Positions 9,917 to 22,429 are shown, numbered from the stretch's first letter. The stretch is 50,637 nucleotides of DNA from Acanthaster planci (GCF_001949145.1 NW_019091564.1:116399-167035), one strand, 5' to 3'. The notes: generated by a model not told the origin, from the letters alone. A program made the numbers and translations.

Positions 9917-11030
9917 TATGTTAGAAGGAAGGTGTATCAAAACGGGTGAAACATTAACAATTGTTTTAACGATGATGATGAAGTTTTACTTCAGGCGTTT
10001 GGTAATTTCTGAAAAAAACATTTAATAAAATGTGAAAGAGAAGTGGTGCTCGCTCCAAGATAAGAACTGATCAAAGCACTGTAAACTGTAATATTTAGAA
10101 TCACTGGCCAGTGGGACAATTCGACTGACACCCACAACTGCCTATTCCTAAACTGGGCATATCTAAGTTTTCAAATAATAAATTTACAATATATTTTTCC
10201 ACGTCGGTGCCCGGAATACATTCCCAAATTCTGGGAAAGAACGACATTGTTCTTTCTTCTTCTGAACTTGATTTTTGAAGTTTCATTTCGCTAAGTCAGA
10301 AGCGATTATCAATGTCTTGAAATTTCTTGAAACTTTTGTTTCCTGTCGCTTTGATTTCACTTGCTATGATCTTAGTTTCACCTCTGGAAATATCCAACAT
10401 TATGACAAGTCGCGTACAACCCAAAGTGAGTCTGAGCATAAACCCCATTTTGTTTCTTCGAGCAGCTTAGTCAGCGGTCACAAAACGCCCATATTGCTTA
10501 GAATGCTGCAATATCCAGCAATCTCTAAAATGCTGTGAAACGAGACAATTGAAGCTCAGTTGATGTCGTCAAAACGTCTGGGTACCGTGCCAACAGAGAA
10601 AGTTGCCGAACGTTTCGTGACATTACCATGGTTCCTAATTGCATGGTGGCTTACAGGGAGATAGCCCACAACAAATGGCATTGTAACAAAGATGGCGATT
10701 GACACATTTTTTGATGTACTTGGAATAAACCAACTTTCCATGTTCCTCACACGTTTTCTCTGCTTACCTAACCTGACGCATTTAGAACATTTTCTGAATC
10801 AAAGGCGTCCTTAGATTTAAATGACATCAACATTTATGCACCTCAAATGCCAGACTAGAAATTTGGTGAAAATACACGTCTCAAGGAGAATTACAGAAAG
10901 GAGGGTGACATAACTGTCATTTCTTGTTTGGTAACAAAATGCTCACGAGGATACATTTATACAGCCCATCCCCCATGATAAAAAAAATTGAGGGATAAGT
11001 CAACATCCCATCCCCGGGATCGACGTCTTA

Positions 11031-12320
11031 TTGCTTATTGCAGCATTAAAGTGTCTGTTAACACAAACCTTTAAAATGCACATTCATGTCTCATTTACAC
11101 TCATTTTCAACTTTGTTTTACTATTTCAAAGGGTATTTGCCCTTTTTTATGCCAATACGTATTTCCATATTCATGAGCAAAATGTGATGCCATTCCAGGA
11201 AGACAGCATTAGTATTATATTAGTTTGTACACATAAAAGTCCTGCANNNNNNNNNNNNNNNNNNNNNNNNNNNNNNNNNNNNNNNNNNNNNNNNNNNNNN
11301 NNNNNNNNNNNNNNNNNNNNNNNNNNNNNNNNNNNNNNNNNNNNNNNNNNNNNNNNNNNNNNNNNNNNNNNNNNNNNNNNNNNNNNNNNNNNNNNNNNNN
11401 NNNNNNNNNNNNNNNNNNNNNNNNNNNNNNNNNNNNNNNNNNNNNNNNNNNNNNNNNNNNNNNNNNNNNNNNNNNNNNNNNNNNNNNNNNNNNNNNNNNN
11501 NNNNNNNNNNNNNNNNNNNNNNNNNNNNNNNNNNNNNNNNNNNNNNNNNNNNNNNNNNNNNNNNNNNNNNNNNNNNNNNNNNNNNNNNNNNNNNNNNNNN
11601 NNNNNNNNNNNNNNNNNNNNNNNNNNNNNNNNNNNNNNNNNNNNNNNNNNNNNNNNNNNNNNNNNNNNNNNNNNNNNNNNNNNNNNNNNNNNNNNNNNNN
11701 NNNNNNNNNNNNNNNNNNNNNNNNNNNNNNNNNNNNNNNNNNNNNNNNNNNNNNNNNNNNNNNNNNNNNNNNNNNNNNNNNNNNNNNNNNNNNNNNNNNN
11801 NNNNNNNNNNNNNNNNNNNNNNNNNNNNNNNNNNNNNNNNNNNNNNNNNNNNNNNNNNNNNNNNNNNNNNNNNNNNNNNNNNNNNTTTTTGTTTATTCAT
11901 TATTGTTAATGTGCATAAATATCAAACCTTTTCTCAGCAAGGCTTTCGTTAAGTTAATTCTGGGTTCATAATTTTGACCAAAAAATCCATGCCCTGAACT
12001 ATGTCTTCCCTGAATGACATCACAGCAACGGCGCCTCTAGTTGCCCTAGAAAGCATTGATAATTTGGGGCGTTTTAAAAGTGCACTTTTCACCAAATGGT
12101 AATTAGAGTTTTGCACATTGAAGAAAAGTACAAAACTGCAGATAAATTGTGTCTGAGGAAAATTCATTGCAGCTACACTTAGAAGATGTAGAGTTGCACT
12201 CGGAGATGAAGTGCAATGTTCGGCGGGAGTGAATGCAAAGTCTCTGCGAGTCTTGAAACATCTCAATGGAAGCCCGCAGTTGCTTATAAATGTCACAGCA
12301 AAACAACTCTCCAAACTCAA
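11031..12320 (+). repeat. Interspersed repeat interrupted by the N gap
   Basis: The parts before (11060-11246) and after (11886-12130) the gap both match, in reverse orientation, a single stretch at 49400-49870. Shared blocks include TTCCATATTC.TGAGCAAAA, AATTCTGGGTTCA, TGACATCACAGCAAC.GCGCC and GAAAGCATT. A third, older copy is at 4330-4500. I see no coding capacity. The end at 12320 is approximate. Confidence 0.75.
11247..11885. other. Assembly gap (639 N)
   Basis: A run of N in the receptor 1 intron. Open frames drawn across it are artefacts. Confidence 0.99.
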
Positions 12321-13724
12321 GAGCGCCGTCTGTGTGTTGTCAGAAAGTCAAGCTTTTTTTCCCAAAGGGATGCACTGTCAGTTGAGATATCGTATCAAGG
12401 CTTACGAGGCATTATGTTTTCCATTCTCTTGAAAGCTTTGAAGCGCTTTCTACTCAGCAAGACTTCTGTACTAAAACAAGAACCAAGACAATGAGGGCTA
12501 TTTAAAAATTATTAACTACCATTTAGGCTAGGCGAGGGGAGTTTAGAGTGAAATTTTACCTTTGAAACAAAGTTGAAACACTAAGACTTTTGCGTTGGGG
12601 TAAATGTTTAGACAAGTATTTGGCACAAGATCGGTATGTCCCCTCATACAACTCTACTTTTGGTGTTCTTAGATTGGAAACTATGATATTCAAATTCGAA
12701 TCATTTCAAATAATTGTGTGACTTTCTTAATTATTATCAGCATAATAAGTGTTAGCCCACAAATACATATACATGTAACAGTGTTATGAGTAATAGTGTT
12801 TAGTCAACAGTTCGCCCTATTCATTTTCTGTCACTCACAAAGAACACTAAAACAGAATTTAAATGAAGCAGTTGTCCACGTCAAAAAGCCGTTCTCGGAA
12901 GCTTTCTCGTCACTGCTTAGTGGCAATTCCTCACGCGATTACACTTGAGTTGTTGCAATTTTCGTCACTTCCAGAGATTTACCATACTCCCATCGATGCT
13001 TCAGCTAGTCAATCAAATTACAGCCTGGGCGTGTTCCCAAGAGAAAGGCCATGCCCAGTGCGAAAGCCCAAATATTTCCCGGAAGCATCGTCTAACATGT
13101 ACACACCACAAGGGTGGTTTCGTCCTAAGCGTCCTCGTGAGGGGTCATGAAAGCTTAGTTACTCCCCTAAACCAAATAAATAATGATGATAAGTTTATGC
13201 ATAAAGAGTAAATAAATAAATGGACAAACAAACATCATATAGTGACCAAGTATTTTTCTTAAAATTTTTCCGGTTTTGGTCATAATTTTTGGCACGTGTG
13301 ATATTTTGCATTAGAATAAGCCACCGGGCCTCCTTTTTTTCTTGACATCAACACTCATAATTCTCTTGTCCCTTTGGACTTCTTAGACGCAAAGTATAAT
13401 CATGAGTTGCTATACCCCAAAGACAGGCCACTGTGATTCCCTCTGTTGCTATCACTCACACAATTCGAGGACTGGTTTCGAGCTACAGATAGATAACCGA
13501 GGACACGGAAAATACTTTGCTGCCGATTGTATACCTATTAGAGCTCGTATCGAACCTTTGCTCACTGGGGTATTGGTCATTCGGTCTGATGGCTAACTCT
13601 TGGGATAAAGTAGAGTGCGGTCCATACCCAAGGACCAAGTCTCTAAACGATTCACTCCCTGAACAGTGAAATAGTTCTCACCATTCTTTTCTATTGCGTG
13701 CAATGTTGAAATGTAATCCCAAAC
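12321..13724. other. Receptor 1 intron, no recognised content
   Basis: AT-rich with several 60-95-codon open frames (for example 12863-13150) that lack family signals. Nothing supportable. Confidence 0.4.
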
Positions 13725-13812
13725 TAGAGATATCCCTATTATAGTGATATCTCTGTTTGAAATGGAGATAACTCTATAAGAATTAATTATATAGGGGGCC
13801 TAGATATCTCTA
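13725..13812. repeat. Short palindromic element with TAGAGATATC ends
   Basis: An 88-base stretch begins TAGAGATATC and ends GATATCTCTA, with further inverted GATATCTCT/GGAGATAACTC motifs inside. Looks like a very small MITE within the receptor 1 intron. Confidence 0.5.
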
Positions 13813-14690
13813 TTTTGGAAAACATATCAATTTCACACGCCATACTTTTCAGTGCAAAATTATTACATATGATACATAACTTCTGGCAGGAATTCGAGAG
13901 ACGCTGTATGATACGGCCAACATCTTAAATTGGTCCTTGAGTTTCTGTTCATCCGTCAATGAATAAAAACTACCATTACGGACACTGGAATAGCTCACGG
14001 GATATCCATCAAGGATCAGCAGTTAGCTCTTGAACTGCATCGTTGGCACTGTTTCGCGACAGAATTCTTGTCAGTTTCGGATGAACTTCCGCATTTCTCC
14101 TCTGCTTTTTTCGTATAATTTTTGCACACATTTTGAATGTTATCCTTGCATTACGCCTATTAAATGGCAGCGGATTCCCTCTTTGCATGGGCTGTTTCTT
14201 ATTTGTCCCCCATTGTCGTGATGTGGTGGTCTCTGAAATCGTCAGTCTGCTTTCTTTCCATTATGCAAGGGTTTGTTGACCTCTGATGCGAATTAGTATG
14301 TGTGCAGTTATGATAGTATCTGGTAAGACTAATGACATGGTCCAGTGTGCCCTACAAAATAGGAAGATGTGAATTTGTCCCCTGTTTGTTGGTATGTAGG
14401 GGCGTGTGCCCCGATAATATTGGTGTCCTCGAATGGCAGGCTTTGTTTTGTCTCTTTCATATCTTGAACCTTATTGAACATTGGTATGCTGTTATAGTGG
14501 CAGAGGATTTCTTCCCTGTTACTTGTTTTGGGGAGCTCAGCTCACAGGGTGATATAATAATGTGCCCCAGTTACTTCGAGTGTTGAAATTATATGTAGTT
14601 CTAGTTCATGTCGCAAACTCAAAGCAAACCCTGTTTTACGGGCCATGTATGTGGCATTGCTTGATATAATTGCTTTATTTTTCCGATTAC

Positions 14691-16715
14691 CTGGGCTGTA
14701 GTCAGCAGCACGACCAGAAGTACTTGCTCTTTCGGCCGGACCAGACGAGGGGGTCGTGTGGACTTTTTCCCGGCCTGGAAGATGCGGCAAATTCGGTTGA
14801 CTTTGAGCAGGGTGGGTGCGTAGGTCAGCGTGAAGCACAGGGAGACCATGGCCTCGCAAATGCCACATGACGCCTCGGTTGGATAACTTAAGAACGGAAA
14901 GACGGTCACGTAGGCCAGAAGGGTCCCGAGAAGGGTGACCAGACTGACCTCGCGTCCCGTGGCCTTGATCAGAGGGTGGTTGCGGTAGATGAACATGCCG
15001 GTCAGGCTAGTTAGGACGAAGAAGATCCCTACGCCACACAAGGCCAGCAGGACCAGTATGGTTGGACTTTGGAGATCGATGGTAGTTGGAACAATGTCCT
15101 GGCACGTCGTGAAGTCCTCACTTGGCCAATAGTAGCTGGGACAGGCCACGCACTCGTTTTCGAGCACTTTCTCATTGGGAGCGCATTGACGACAACCCCA
15201 GCAACACTTCCTCTTCTCCGGGACCTCGATAAAGCCTGACCGACATCGGTCTCGACACACCGAGGTCGGGGGCCCGGATGGGAATCCCAACAACATGATC
15301 GCCGTGTCGTCCATCGACAGGGCGTGCGGCTTGAGATGAGAGTCCCATTCTCCGATCTGGTTCCATTGTATCTTACCTTGCGAGTCGACACTCACTGAGC
15401 TGAGGAGATACGCGCCAGCCGGGTCCCCGTTCGGATCGAACTGGAACGTCCCGTCCGGTGCTTGAAAGACAACGCCGCGCAGATATGGTACCATGTCCAT
15501 GCCAGTGACATTACGGACGGCCAGAGCAGTACATTCAATTGTCATTTCAGGACATAAGTCATGCAGCATGTTGTCCAAGGCGTGGGCAAAAGCATACACC
15601 GATTTGTAAATGGGCATCCACGTTCCCGTGAATAAGATTGGACAGGCAGAGATGTCTGAGCAGTTTTCGGCCGATATCCAGTTATCTCTGAAGGCAGTGA
15701 ACCATGGACCAAGCCAGCTCTGCTGCGACACCTCACGGAAGTACTCCTGGATTCCGGGAATTTTCTGGAAATCGAGTTGCACTTTAATACTGCTTTGGAT
15801 CATACTCACGAAAGTGTACTGATGTAAATCTTGGCCAAAGGCGTCACTGCAGAGTAGTGTCCGTCTCTCGTAGGGGTATTCGTCATGAAATTTCTGCAAA
15901 GCTTCGTACATACCCTTAAACTCACCAAACATCACCAGAACCCTCGCGCGGTCGTGGGAAGCGATTTTCTCGGCAATTTCCTCGATTTCGGATGGGGCGG
16001 CGTGCTTTCTCACCGCAATAGAAAACGCGACGCAGACGCCTTCTCTGTCCGCCAGTGTCAGTACCTCTTGTGTCCCCAGGATTCCGTAGGTATCCAGTGA
16101 ATAGATCAAGCCGACGTAGATCCATTTGTAGTGGACTAGGATATCCATAATTGCCTGGGCTTGAAACCTGTCTGGGGGCACGCTACGCAGAAAGTAGGGA
16201 AAACGGTTTTTGTCGCTGAGCTCATCACTGGTGGCAGAGTAGGAGATCATCGGCACGTCGTACAGGTTGGTGGCTTTGGCTGCTGCGAGGCTCGTAGCAC
16301 TGTTCGCTGTGCCGATGATACCCACCAAGTTACCAGCAGGCGATGGCCGACCTTGCCCAGTCACCTCAAAGACAGGGTCGTCGTGGGAGTAGCCGCTCAG
16401 AAGAGAAAGAACGGACAGCAACGTCATGTCCTCGTCGTAGCAAGTCTCCCTGATGTCAAACCCCAACGTGACGTTCGGCAGTAGGTCCGATCGCTCGTTC
16501 ACTTGGCGTATAGCAAAGATAATTGTCTCGGCAACTTCCACCGAAGTCCGTCCTAGGGAACCCCTGCAGGCTGGACCAAAGTGGAACGGGACCATCCCGC
16601 CGAGGGCAACGTCACCTTCCACGGTGAAGTTGACTAGAAGCGGTGGTGGAACATAGCTGAGAGCCCCAAGCACAAAACTCAAAAACACAAACACAGCGCG
16701 ATACATTTTGAACAT
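14691..16715 (-). CDS. Receptor 1, exon 1: class C GPCR, ligand domain to TM4
   Basis: Encodes 675 residues of a metabotropic-glutamate-like class C receptor, a plasma-membrane receptor expected to dimerise and signal through G proteins. Start: the ATG at 16715 gives MFKMYRAVFVFLSFVLG, a good signal peptide. A second ATG at 16706 is equally possible. The open frame continues 12 codons upstream without another ATG. Domains: Venus-flytrap, about residues 25-480 (NLVGIIGTANSATS, ISYSATSDELSDK, RSVPPD, SLDTYG, LLCSDAF); nine-cysteine domain, about 487-538; TM1 from about 552 (YRNHPLIKATGRE loop), TM2, TM3 with SCGICEA, then TYAPTLLKVNRICRIF and the start of TM4. The exon ends CAG|GTAATC in phase 0 and joins 8969-9477. 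The amino-acid backbone-binding Ser, Thr, Asp and Tyr of the mGluR pocket are kept. The Arg and Lys that hold the glutamate side chain are not apparent, so glutamate may not be the ligand. Confidence 0.93.
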
Positions 16716-16804
16716 TACCGCACCGTGGTACCGATCTCTGCGGTAGCGCAATACGGACTGTATTTCACTCGAAAACGAAAGAAAGAAGTCTAGATATTTG
16801 ACTA

Positions 16805-17786
16805 GGCAGTGGGGACGTCATTGAAGCTGAAAGTGTCATTACTTAACGAAGCCTTAACAACATGATGTTGAAAGGAAGCGTAGTCAAACCCTTCTTAATC
16901 ATAGTTGACAAGCGCTGTGCACCAAGCACGTCCTACTTGAAATGTACCGTGAAAAACGAAGACCGAGTCGCGCAGCTCTTGGATTTGCGCATGCGTGGCA
17001 TTGTAAATCAATTCCTTCGTGTAACCAGGGTCTGGTTAATGGCTCGTTTCCTATATTATATTTGTTGACTTATTAGCGAGAAGTAGAATTGCACCGTGTG
17101 TGAACATTAATTTCAAAGAGATATTTTGTTTACGTGTTTTAAGGTTAAGTCATAATAAGTTTGCTCTTCCTCCAATTCACGAACAGTTGCTCTTTCCTGT
17201 CTATTTGCCCAGCCCAGATTCAGCCCAGATACAGCAGATAGGTTTAGTGGGTGTGTTTATTGCATCGAGAGATGCGAAACAGTTTATTTATGCACCTATC
17301 CGTCTCCAAGAGACGGATGGGGGCATTAGGTGCATTAGTCTGTTGCTCTATAGATGCTTTGCATGGTAGCCATCTTGCAGTGCAGTTCCTTTCTTCCATG
17401 GTGAAACCTCCTTTGTGCATACCCTGTGGAACAAAAGTACTGGCCTGCAAGATGGCAGCCGTGTAAACCCTCTATAGACACCACATTTAAAAACCAAAAC
17501 ATCGGCAATATAGTGCAGTACAGGCGTCTGACCACTCCAAACAATATCTAAGATTTGGGACATGCGGTACCATTTCGAGAGAGAAGCTATTGTCGTGCAG
17601 TGGCGTAGCTGGAGCTAAATGTCCGGCGGGGCGGGGGCGGGGCGGAGGCACCCTGGGGTGGACACATTTTGGCAATGGGGTCACCACCAGGAAATAAGTT
17701 TTGACTGTAATTCAACGGAGATTATTTACAGATTTCAAGCGGGGGGGGCACCTGCAGCACGGGCATCTGCCCCACTGTAGTTACGA
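16805..17786. repeat. Direct duplication, copy A (upstream of receptor 1)
   Basis: Starts 90 bases upstream of the receptor 1 ATG and matches 18627-19537 in the same orientation with few substitutions. Differences include about 40 bases near 17275-17320 and about 26 bases near 17490-17515 present only here. It contains the foldback element at 17346-17483 and the hAT-like piece from 17598. Because it abuts the gene, it probably includes receptor 1 promoter sequence. Homology resumes briefly afterwards (17787-17830 with 19888-19932). Confidence 0.85.
17346..17483. repeat. Foldback element inside duplication A
   Basis: The left arm CTATAGATGC...GGTAGCCATCTTGCAG and the right arm CTGCAAGATGGCAGCC...CCTCTATAG are inverted copies. 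Non-coding MITE-like unit. The sister copy is at 19126-19262. Confidence 0.7.
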
Positions 17787-17790
17787 GACA
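17598..17790. repeat. hAT-type MITE-like element with CAGTGGCGTAGC end, copy A
   Basis: Begins CAGTGGCGTAGCTGGAGC, a typical hAT-superfamily end, and finishes with a worn inverted end (TAGTTACGAGAC). G/C runs near each end are typical of such elements. The matching copy is at 19357-19540. Confidence 0.5.
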
Positions 17791-17830
17791 TTACAAGATG
17801 ATGATACACCCTCGAACTAGGGCGCAAATA

Positions 17831-18042
17831 CATGCCCTTGAGGATAAAAGTCCTTAAATCTGACAGTTTTGAGTTCCCCAAAGGGGATTGGAAGTACGCC
17901 AAAGTTTACGCAAGAAGTCGACCTTGCGGCAACAACACTCACAGGTTGAACGGTAACAATAATGGATAAATACGGCTTTGTAAAATGATACAGAAAATAC
18001 TGCCAAAATGAAATGCACAACTAGGCCTAATCTGTAATTCTA
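17831..18042. repeat. 212-bp interspersed repeat, copy 1
   Basis: Runs from CATGCCCTTGAGGATAAAAG to CTAATCTGTAATTCTA. Near-identical copies are at 21684-21895 and 22252-22429, all in the same orientation. No terminal inverted repeats seen. Function unknown. Confidence 0.85.
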
Positions 18043-18626
18043 TACTGACTTGTTTAAAATAAAATTTAGAATTTTTACATGACTTGTGTAATTGAAGAGA
18101 ATCTGTTACGCTGGTCAAGCGTAAAACCTGTGCGCTAATTATCACCGTATATATACCGACAAAATGGGTGCTTGCCACCATATGACACGTACTTCGATTT
18201 ATTGCACACGTGTACATCAACCAACGGGCTTCAAAAAGGAAAGAATGAAGAAAACGGAGTGTGGTTTGATTAGTTATACCAGTATTCGAAGGTAAATAAT
18301 ACCGTAGGAAAACTTGATCAAGTTGTGTAACTGGAAATTTCTGCATAGCTGTTAAAATGGCTTTCTCACCGTTGACACACAGCGTGCAGAAAAAGCAGCC
18401 CCCGCCGCCAAGACGCCTATACTCGTTTTAATACAAACACCCGAGGAACATAAATCTGATAGTTTTTTAATTATTTTGAACTGTAGTGTTACAAGTTCCA
18501 TTTTTAATGAAATAATCCCCAAAAGCTGTAGCTGAAAAGCTATCGGAAATGTATATTGGAGATCGCATATTAGATATCCCCATTTCGCTGTTTGAGGATC
18601 AGTATCTTTCCATTGTTCAAGTGTTT
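18043..18626. other. Spacer between duplication copies
   Basis: AT-rich, no gene recognised. Confidence 0.4.
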
Positions 18627-19537
18627 GGCACTGGGGACGTCATTGAAGCTGAAAATGTCATTACTTAACGAAGCCTTAACAATATGATGTTGAAAGGAAG
18701 CGTAGTCAAACCCTTTTTAATCATAGTTGACAAGCGCTGTGCACCAAGCACGTCCTACTTGAAATGTACCGTGAAAAACGAACTCCTTGTCGCGCAGCTC
18801 TTGGATTTGCGCATGCGTAGCATTGTAAATCAATTCTTTCGTGTAACGAGGGTCTGTTAATGGCTCGTTTCCTATATTATATTTGTTGACTTATTAGCGA
18901 GAAGTAGAATTGCACCGTGTGTGAACATTAATTTCAAAGAGATATTTTGTTTACGTGTTTTAAGGTTAAGTCATAATAAGTTTGCTCTTCCTCCAGTTCA
19001 CGAACAGTTGCTCTTTCCTGTCTATTTGCCCAGCCCAGATTCAGCCCAGATACAGCAGATAGGTTTAGTGGGTGTGTTTATTGCATCGAGAGACGGATAG
19101 GTGCATTAGGTGCATTAGTCTGTTGTTCTATAGAGGCTTTGCATGGTACCCATCTTGCAGTGCAGTTCCTTTCTTCCATAGAGAAACCTCCTTTGTGCAC
19201 ACCCTGTGGAACAAACGTACTGGCCTGCAAGATGGCAGCCGTCCAAACCCTCTATAGACACCACCACACTAGTGCAGTACTGGCGTCCGACCACTCCAAA
19301 CAATATCTAAGATTTGGGACATGCGGTACCATTTCGAGAGAGAAGCTATAGTCGTGCAGTGGCGTAGCTGGAGCTAAATGTCCGGCGGGGCGGAGGCACC
19401 CTGGGGTGGACACATTTTGTCAATGGGGTCACCACCAGGAAATAAGTTTTGACTGTAATTCAACGGAGATTATTCACAGATTTCAAACGGGGGGGCACCT
19501 GGAGCACGGGCATCTGCCCCCCCCCCTTAGTTACGAC
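18627..19537. repeat. Direct duplication, copy B
   Basis: Matches 16805-17786 from GGCACTGGGGACGTC onwards. It lacks about 40 bases present in copy A near 17275-17320 and about 26 bases near 17490, and differs in length in the G-rich part. It lies 1.8 kb further upstream of receptor 1, without a receptor exon beside it, so only the 5' flank was copied. Contains its own foldback (19126-19262) and hAT-like piece (from 19357). Confidence 0.85.
19126..19262. repeat. Foldback element inside duplication B
   Basis: Sister copy of 17346-17483: inverted arms CTATAGAGGC...CCATCTTGCAG and CTGCAAGATGG...CCTCTATAG. Confidence 0.7.
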
Positions 19538-21645
19538 ACGGGTCATGCTGCTCAGCTATACCATGGTAACGTGATTAACTTTATTCAACTTCTTTTGTCA
19601 GCCACAAAGAAATTAAATAGTCGCTGCCATTCCGTCTTACTCCAGCCAGTCGCTATTGAGAAACTTCTATATAAATGGCATTGAACATGCCCGCCAGGGA
19701 AACGCAAATTTGATTTTAGGGCAACTAATTGTATAAATGACTGAACAATTCTGGAATGGAACTGGGACCTGTATGACGCTTCCTTGGCTCATAAAGAAAC
19801 ATGCATAACTCTAACACTATTTGTCGAATTCATTTATCTGAGGGTTCTTCATGGCTTCCAACTCATCCATATTTGCTTATAAATCTATTACAACATGATG
19901 ATACACCCTCCAACTGGGGCGCAAATGCATGCACACTTTAACATAGATGCTCTGCTGTTTGCAGATCACTTAAAAGATAAGACGGCGAAGAAAAAAATAT
20001 CCTCAGAAGATGCAATCTGTGGGTCTGCAAGATGAAAGCCGGCATAATTTCAAACCATCTTCGGAGGCTTTTAAACTAGAGCGGATGACCTAAATGTCTT
20101 TGAATTCTTTATTTACGACAAAGCCCGAACACGTCCCTGGTTCAGGACCTATTTCAGGAAAAAATGAACAAGTTTTCCCGGTTTTGTATAATCTGCTGAT
20201 ATGGAATGGTGTCTGGGTGTTCCATCCAAAAGGGATGAAGAAATATAGATGTGGTTGTCGTCCCATCGGGCGAGACACACAAAGCCGTTTTGTTGGCTGT
20301 TAATGAATTTGGTAAAATCCTACTTCTAATTGGCAACTCAGTGTTTCCTAGATTCTGGGAGAAACGTGTTCCGTCTCGGTAAAATAATCACACTTATTCA
20401 ATCACACTCCTGACTTATTGAATGAAGGTGCCGAGCCCCAGATGTATGTAGTCCTCGGCCAACCCAGTTTTGAAAGGTATCGTCTCGATCGTATTTCCTC
20501 TCTCACACGATGCGTGCAGCTGACAATGAACACGATAGTATCGCGGCCGCACATTGTTATACATCAGCGGTAAGAACAACCCCATTAAAAGATGGACTTT
20601 ACATCGGGGAGAAGTTACTTTTCAATGACGGGTTTTGCCCTTACATCCATCGCCCTTGATCAGTGTGTAGTCGTGAATAAAATGATTTCCTACATTGTGC
20701 TTATAAACTACAAATACAACCGCCGAAAATAAAGTGCTCTTGGGATGATAACAAGAATATATTAGCTACCAGTGTGTTTATAGGAACAGTATTCACTAAG
20801 TAGACACACACGTTCTGCGGGAAAAAAATGAATTCCCAACTGGTATATGATAATTAAACATTACTGATCCCTTTTTTCCGTATAAGAACAGGTGACAGTC
20901 ACATTTTTGTTGAGCGAACTGGAGCAGGGGTATACTAATAGCGTAGGGTTACCCAGTAGGCAATCATGGAAACTCTCGGCATACACCAAGCGAAACTACG
21001 CTGCGTTAAGGCCTTATACAAAGAGTCGTTTTCATGTGAAACAACACAAATAAACATAGATCTGTTGGCGACCGTGCATGATCACCTTCTGCAACGGGGC
21101 ATGTCCGTGATTTCTGCAATTACAGGGTTGCTGAGAAGAATCGGACGGGACTCGAGTTGCTCTTACGGGAAAATCCATTTGAATTCATCCCAGCCACATG
21201 TCCTATGGGCCCAAGCGGGACCAAGAGAGGTTGCGTTCATTTCTGTCATTTGAGTTTGCTGAGCTGATTATGTCAGTCAATAACTCTGAAGTTGTCGATA
21301 AGAAGGCCAGAGAACCCAACCAATACGACCATCCACTGCCGTTAATAAACGAGGCTTTTACATCAAAATGCCTAGATTCGAAACGTGGAAGTAATATATT
21401 ATCGTATTATGTCATTCGTTGCCCTCGGCCCCAGTGTTGTGAAAGGTATGTGACGAGGTTATTATGAAACGCGGGGTGTGCTAGCCCAGCGTGCAGTCAG
21501 AGTGTCGATGAAAGGGACATCGTCTTGGTACAAAATGTTTTTCAGTTGCCAGACAGTGAGAATTAAGTACTGATATCTCCATTGCTGATGTTTGGACGTT
21601 GCAACATGCATCTTAAGTAAACTTACAGTATTTATCAGGCCATAA
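19538..21645. other. Intergenic, no supported gene
   Basis: 19888-19932 repeats sequence found at 17787-17830. A 95-codon frame from an ATG at 20966 to 21253 has ordinary composition but no recognisable domain, and I do not call it. No second exon for the decayed receptor was found here. Confidence 0.4.
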
Positions 21646-21683
21646 TTTCTAACGAGAGGTGATGAGCTATATACAAAGAGCAT

Positions 21684-21895
21684 CATGCCCTTGAGGATAA
21701 AAGTCCTTAAATCTGACAGTTTTGAGTTCCCCAAAGGGGATTAGAAGTAAGCCAAAGTTTACGCAAGAAGTCGACCTTGCGGCAACAACACTCAGAAGTT
21801 GAATGGTAACAATAATTGATAAATACGGCTTTGTAAAATGATACAGAAAATACTGCCAAAATGAAATGCACAACTAGGCCTAATCTGTAATTCTA
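21684..21895. repeat. 212-bp interspersed repeat, copy 2
   Basis: Nearly identical to 17831-18042. Most differences are single bases. Confidence 0.85.
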
Positions 21896-21974
21896 ACTCA
21901 TCCCCCCCAGATGTCTGTAAAGAATTCATGAGATTCCGATCAAACAATGACCAACACAAAGGTGTGTGTGTAAG

Positions 21975-22150
21975 TGTGTAAACGCCTTCAATCGTGGACT
22001 TATAACAATAGAGGACAATAGGGTCCACGGTTGCCGAAGAGTCCTCGGTTAGAAAACGTGTACAAAACATATGGGAGGTCTTCCGAAAAAAGTTAAAAGT
22101 ATGAACAAAAGAGGAACAATTGGGAGTCCAGGATTGAAGGCGTTTACACA
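21975..22150. repeat. Nested MITE with TGTGTAAACGCCTTCAATC ends, copy 1
   Basis: The left end TGTGTAAACGCCTTCAATC and the right end GATTGAAGGCGTTTACACA are perfect inverted copies, and the following bases also pair with one mismatch. It interrupts a GCAAGATATGGGAC-family element, so it inserted later. No open frame. Confidence 0.75.
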
Positions 22151-22251
22151 TTTGGGTGTGCGTAAGTTTGTTTCTGCATGCAATTGGGGACCCTGAACAA
22201 TAGAGGACAANAGTTTCTAACGAGAGGTGATGAGCTATATACAAAGAGCAT

Positions 22252-22429
22252 CATGCCCTTGAGGATAAAAGTCCTTAAATCTGACAGTTTTGAGTTCCCC
22301 AAAGGGGATTAGAAGTAAGCCAAAGTTTACGCAAGAAGTCGACCTTGCGGCAACAACACTCAGAAGTTGAATGGTAACAATAAATACTGCCAAAATGAAA
22401 TGCACAACTAGGCCTAATCTGTAATTCTA
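22252..22429. repeat. 212-bp interspersed repeat, copy 3 (33 bases deleted)
   Basis: As copies 1 and 2 but missing the block between GGTAACAAT and AAATACTGCC. Confidence 0.85.

Larger units (their letters stand above)
9478..14690 (-). other. Intron of receptor 1 (about 5.2 kb)
   Basis: Bounded on the minus strand by donor CAG|GTAATC (14689-14690) and acceptor TTCATGCAG (9478-9480). It holds a MITE-like repeat (9729-9916), the 639-base N gap inside an interspersed repeat, a short palindromic element (13725-13812) and otherwise AT-rich DNA. The same intron position is used by receptor 2, where it is 1481 bp. No gene is supported inside it. Confidence 0.85.
21646..22207. repeat. Tandem duplication, copy 1
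   Basis: From TTTCTAACGAGAGGTGATGAG to about 22207. It contains in order the 212-bp repeat (21684-21895), the right part of a GCAAGATATGGGAC-family element, and inside that a nested inverted-repeat element (21975-22150). Copy 2 starts at 22214, directly after an N at 22211. The period is 568. Confidence 0.85.

Noticed and set aside
11031-11909. 292- and 226-codon frames spanning the gap
   Set aside because: Produced by the run of N.
20966-21253. 95-codon gene with good ATG
   Set aside because: No recognisable domain, no splice or poly(A) support, and flanked by repeats. Could be revisited with transcripts.
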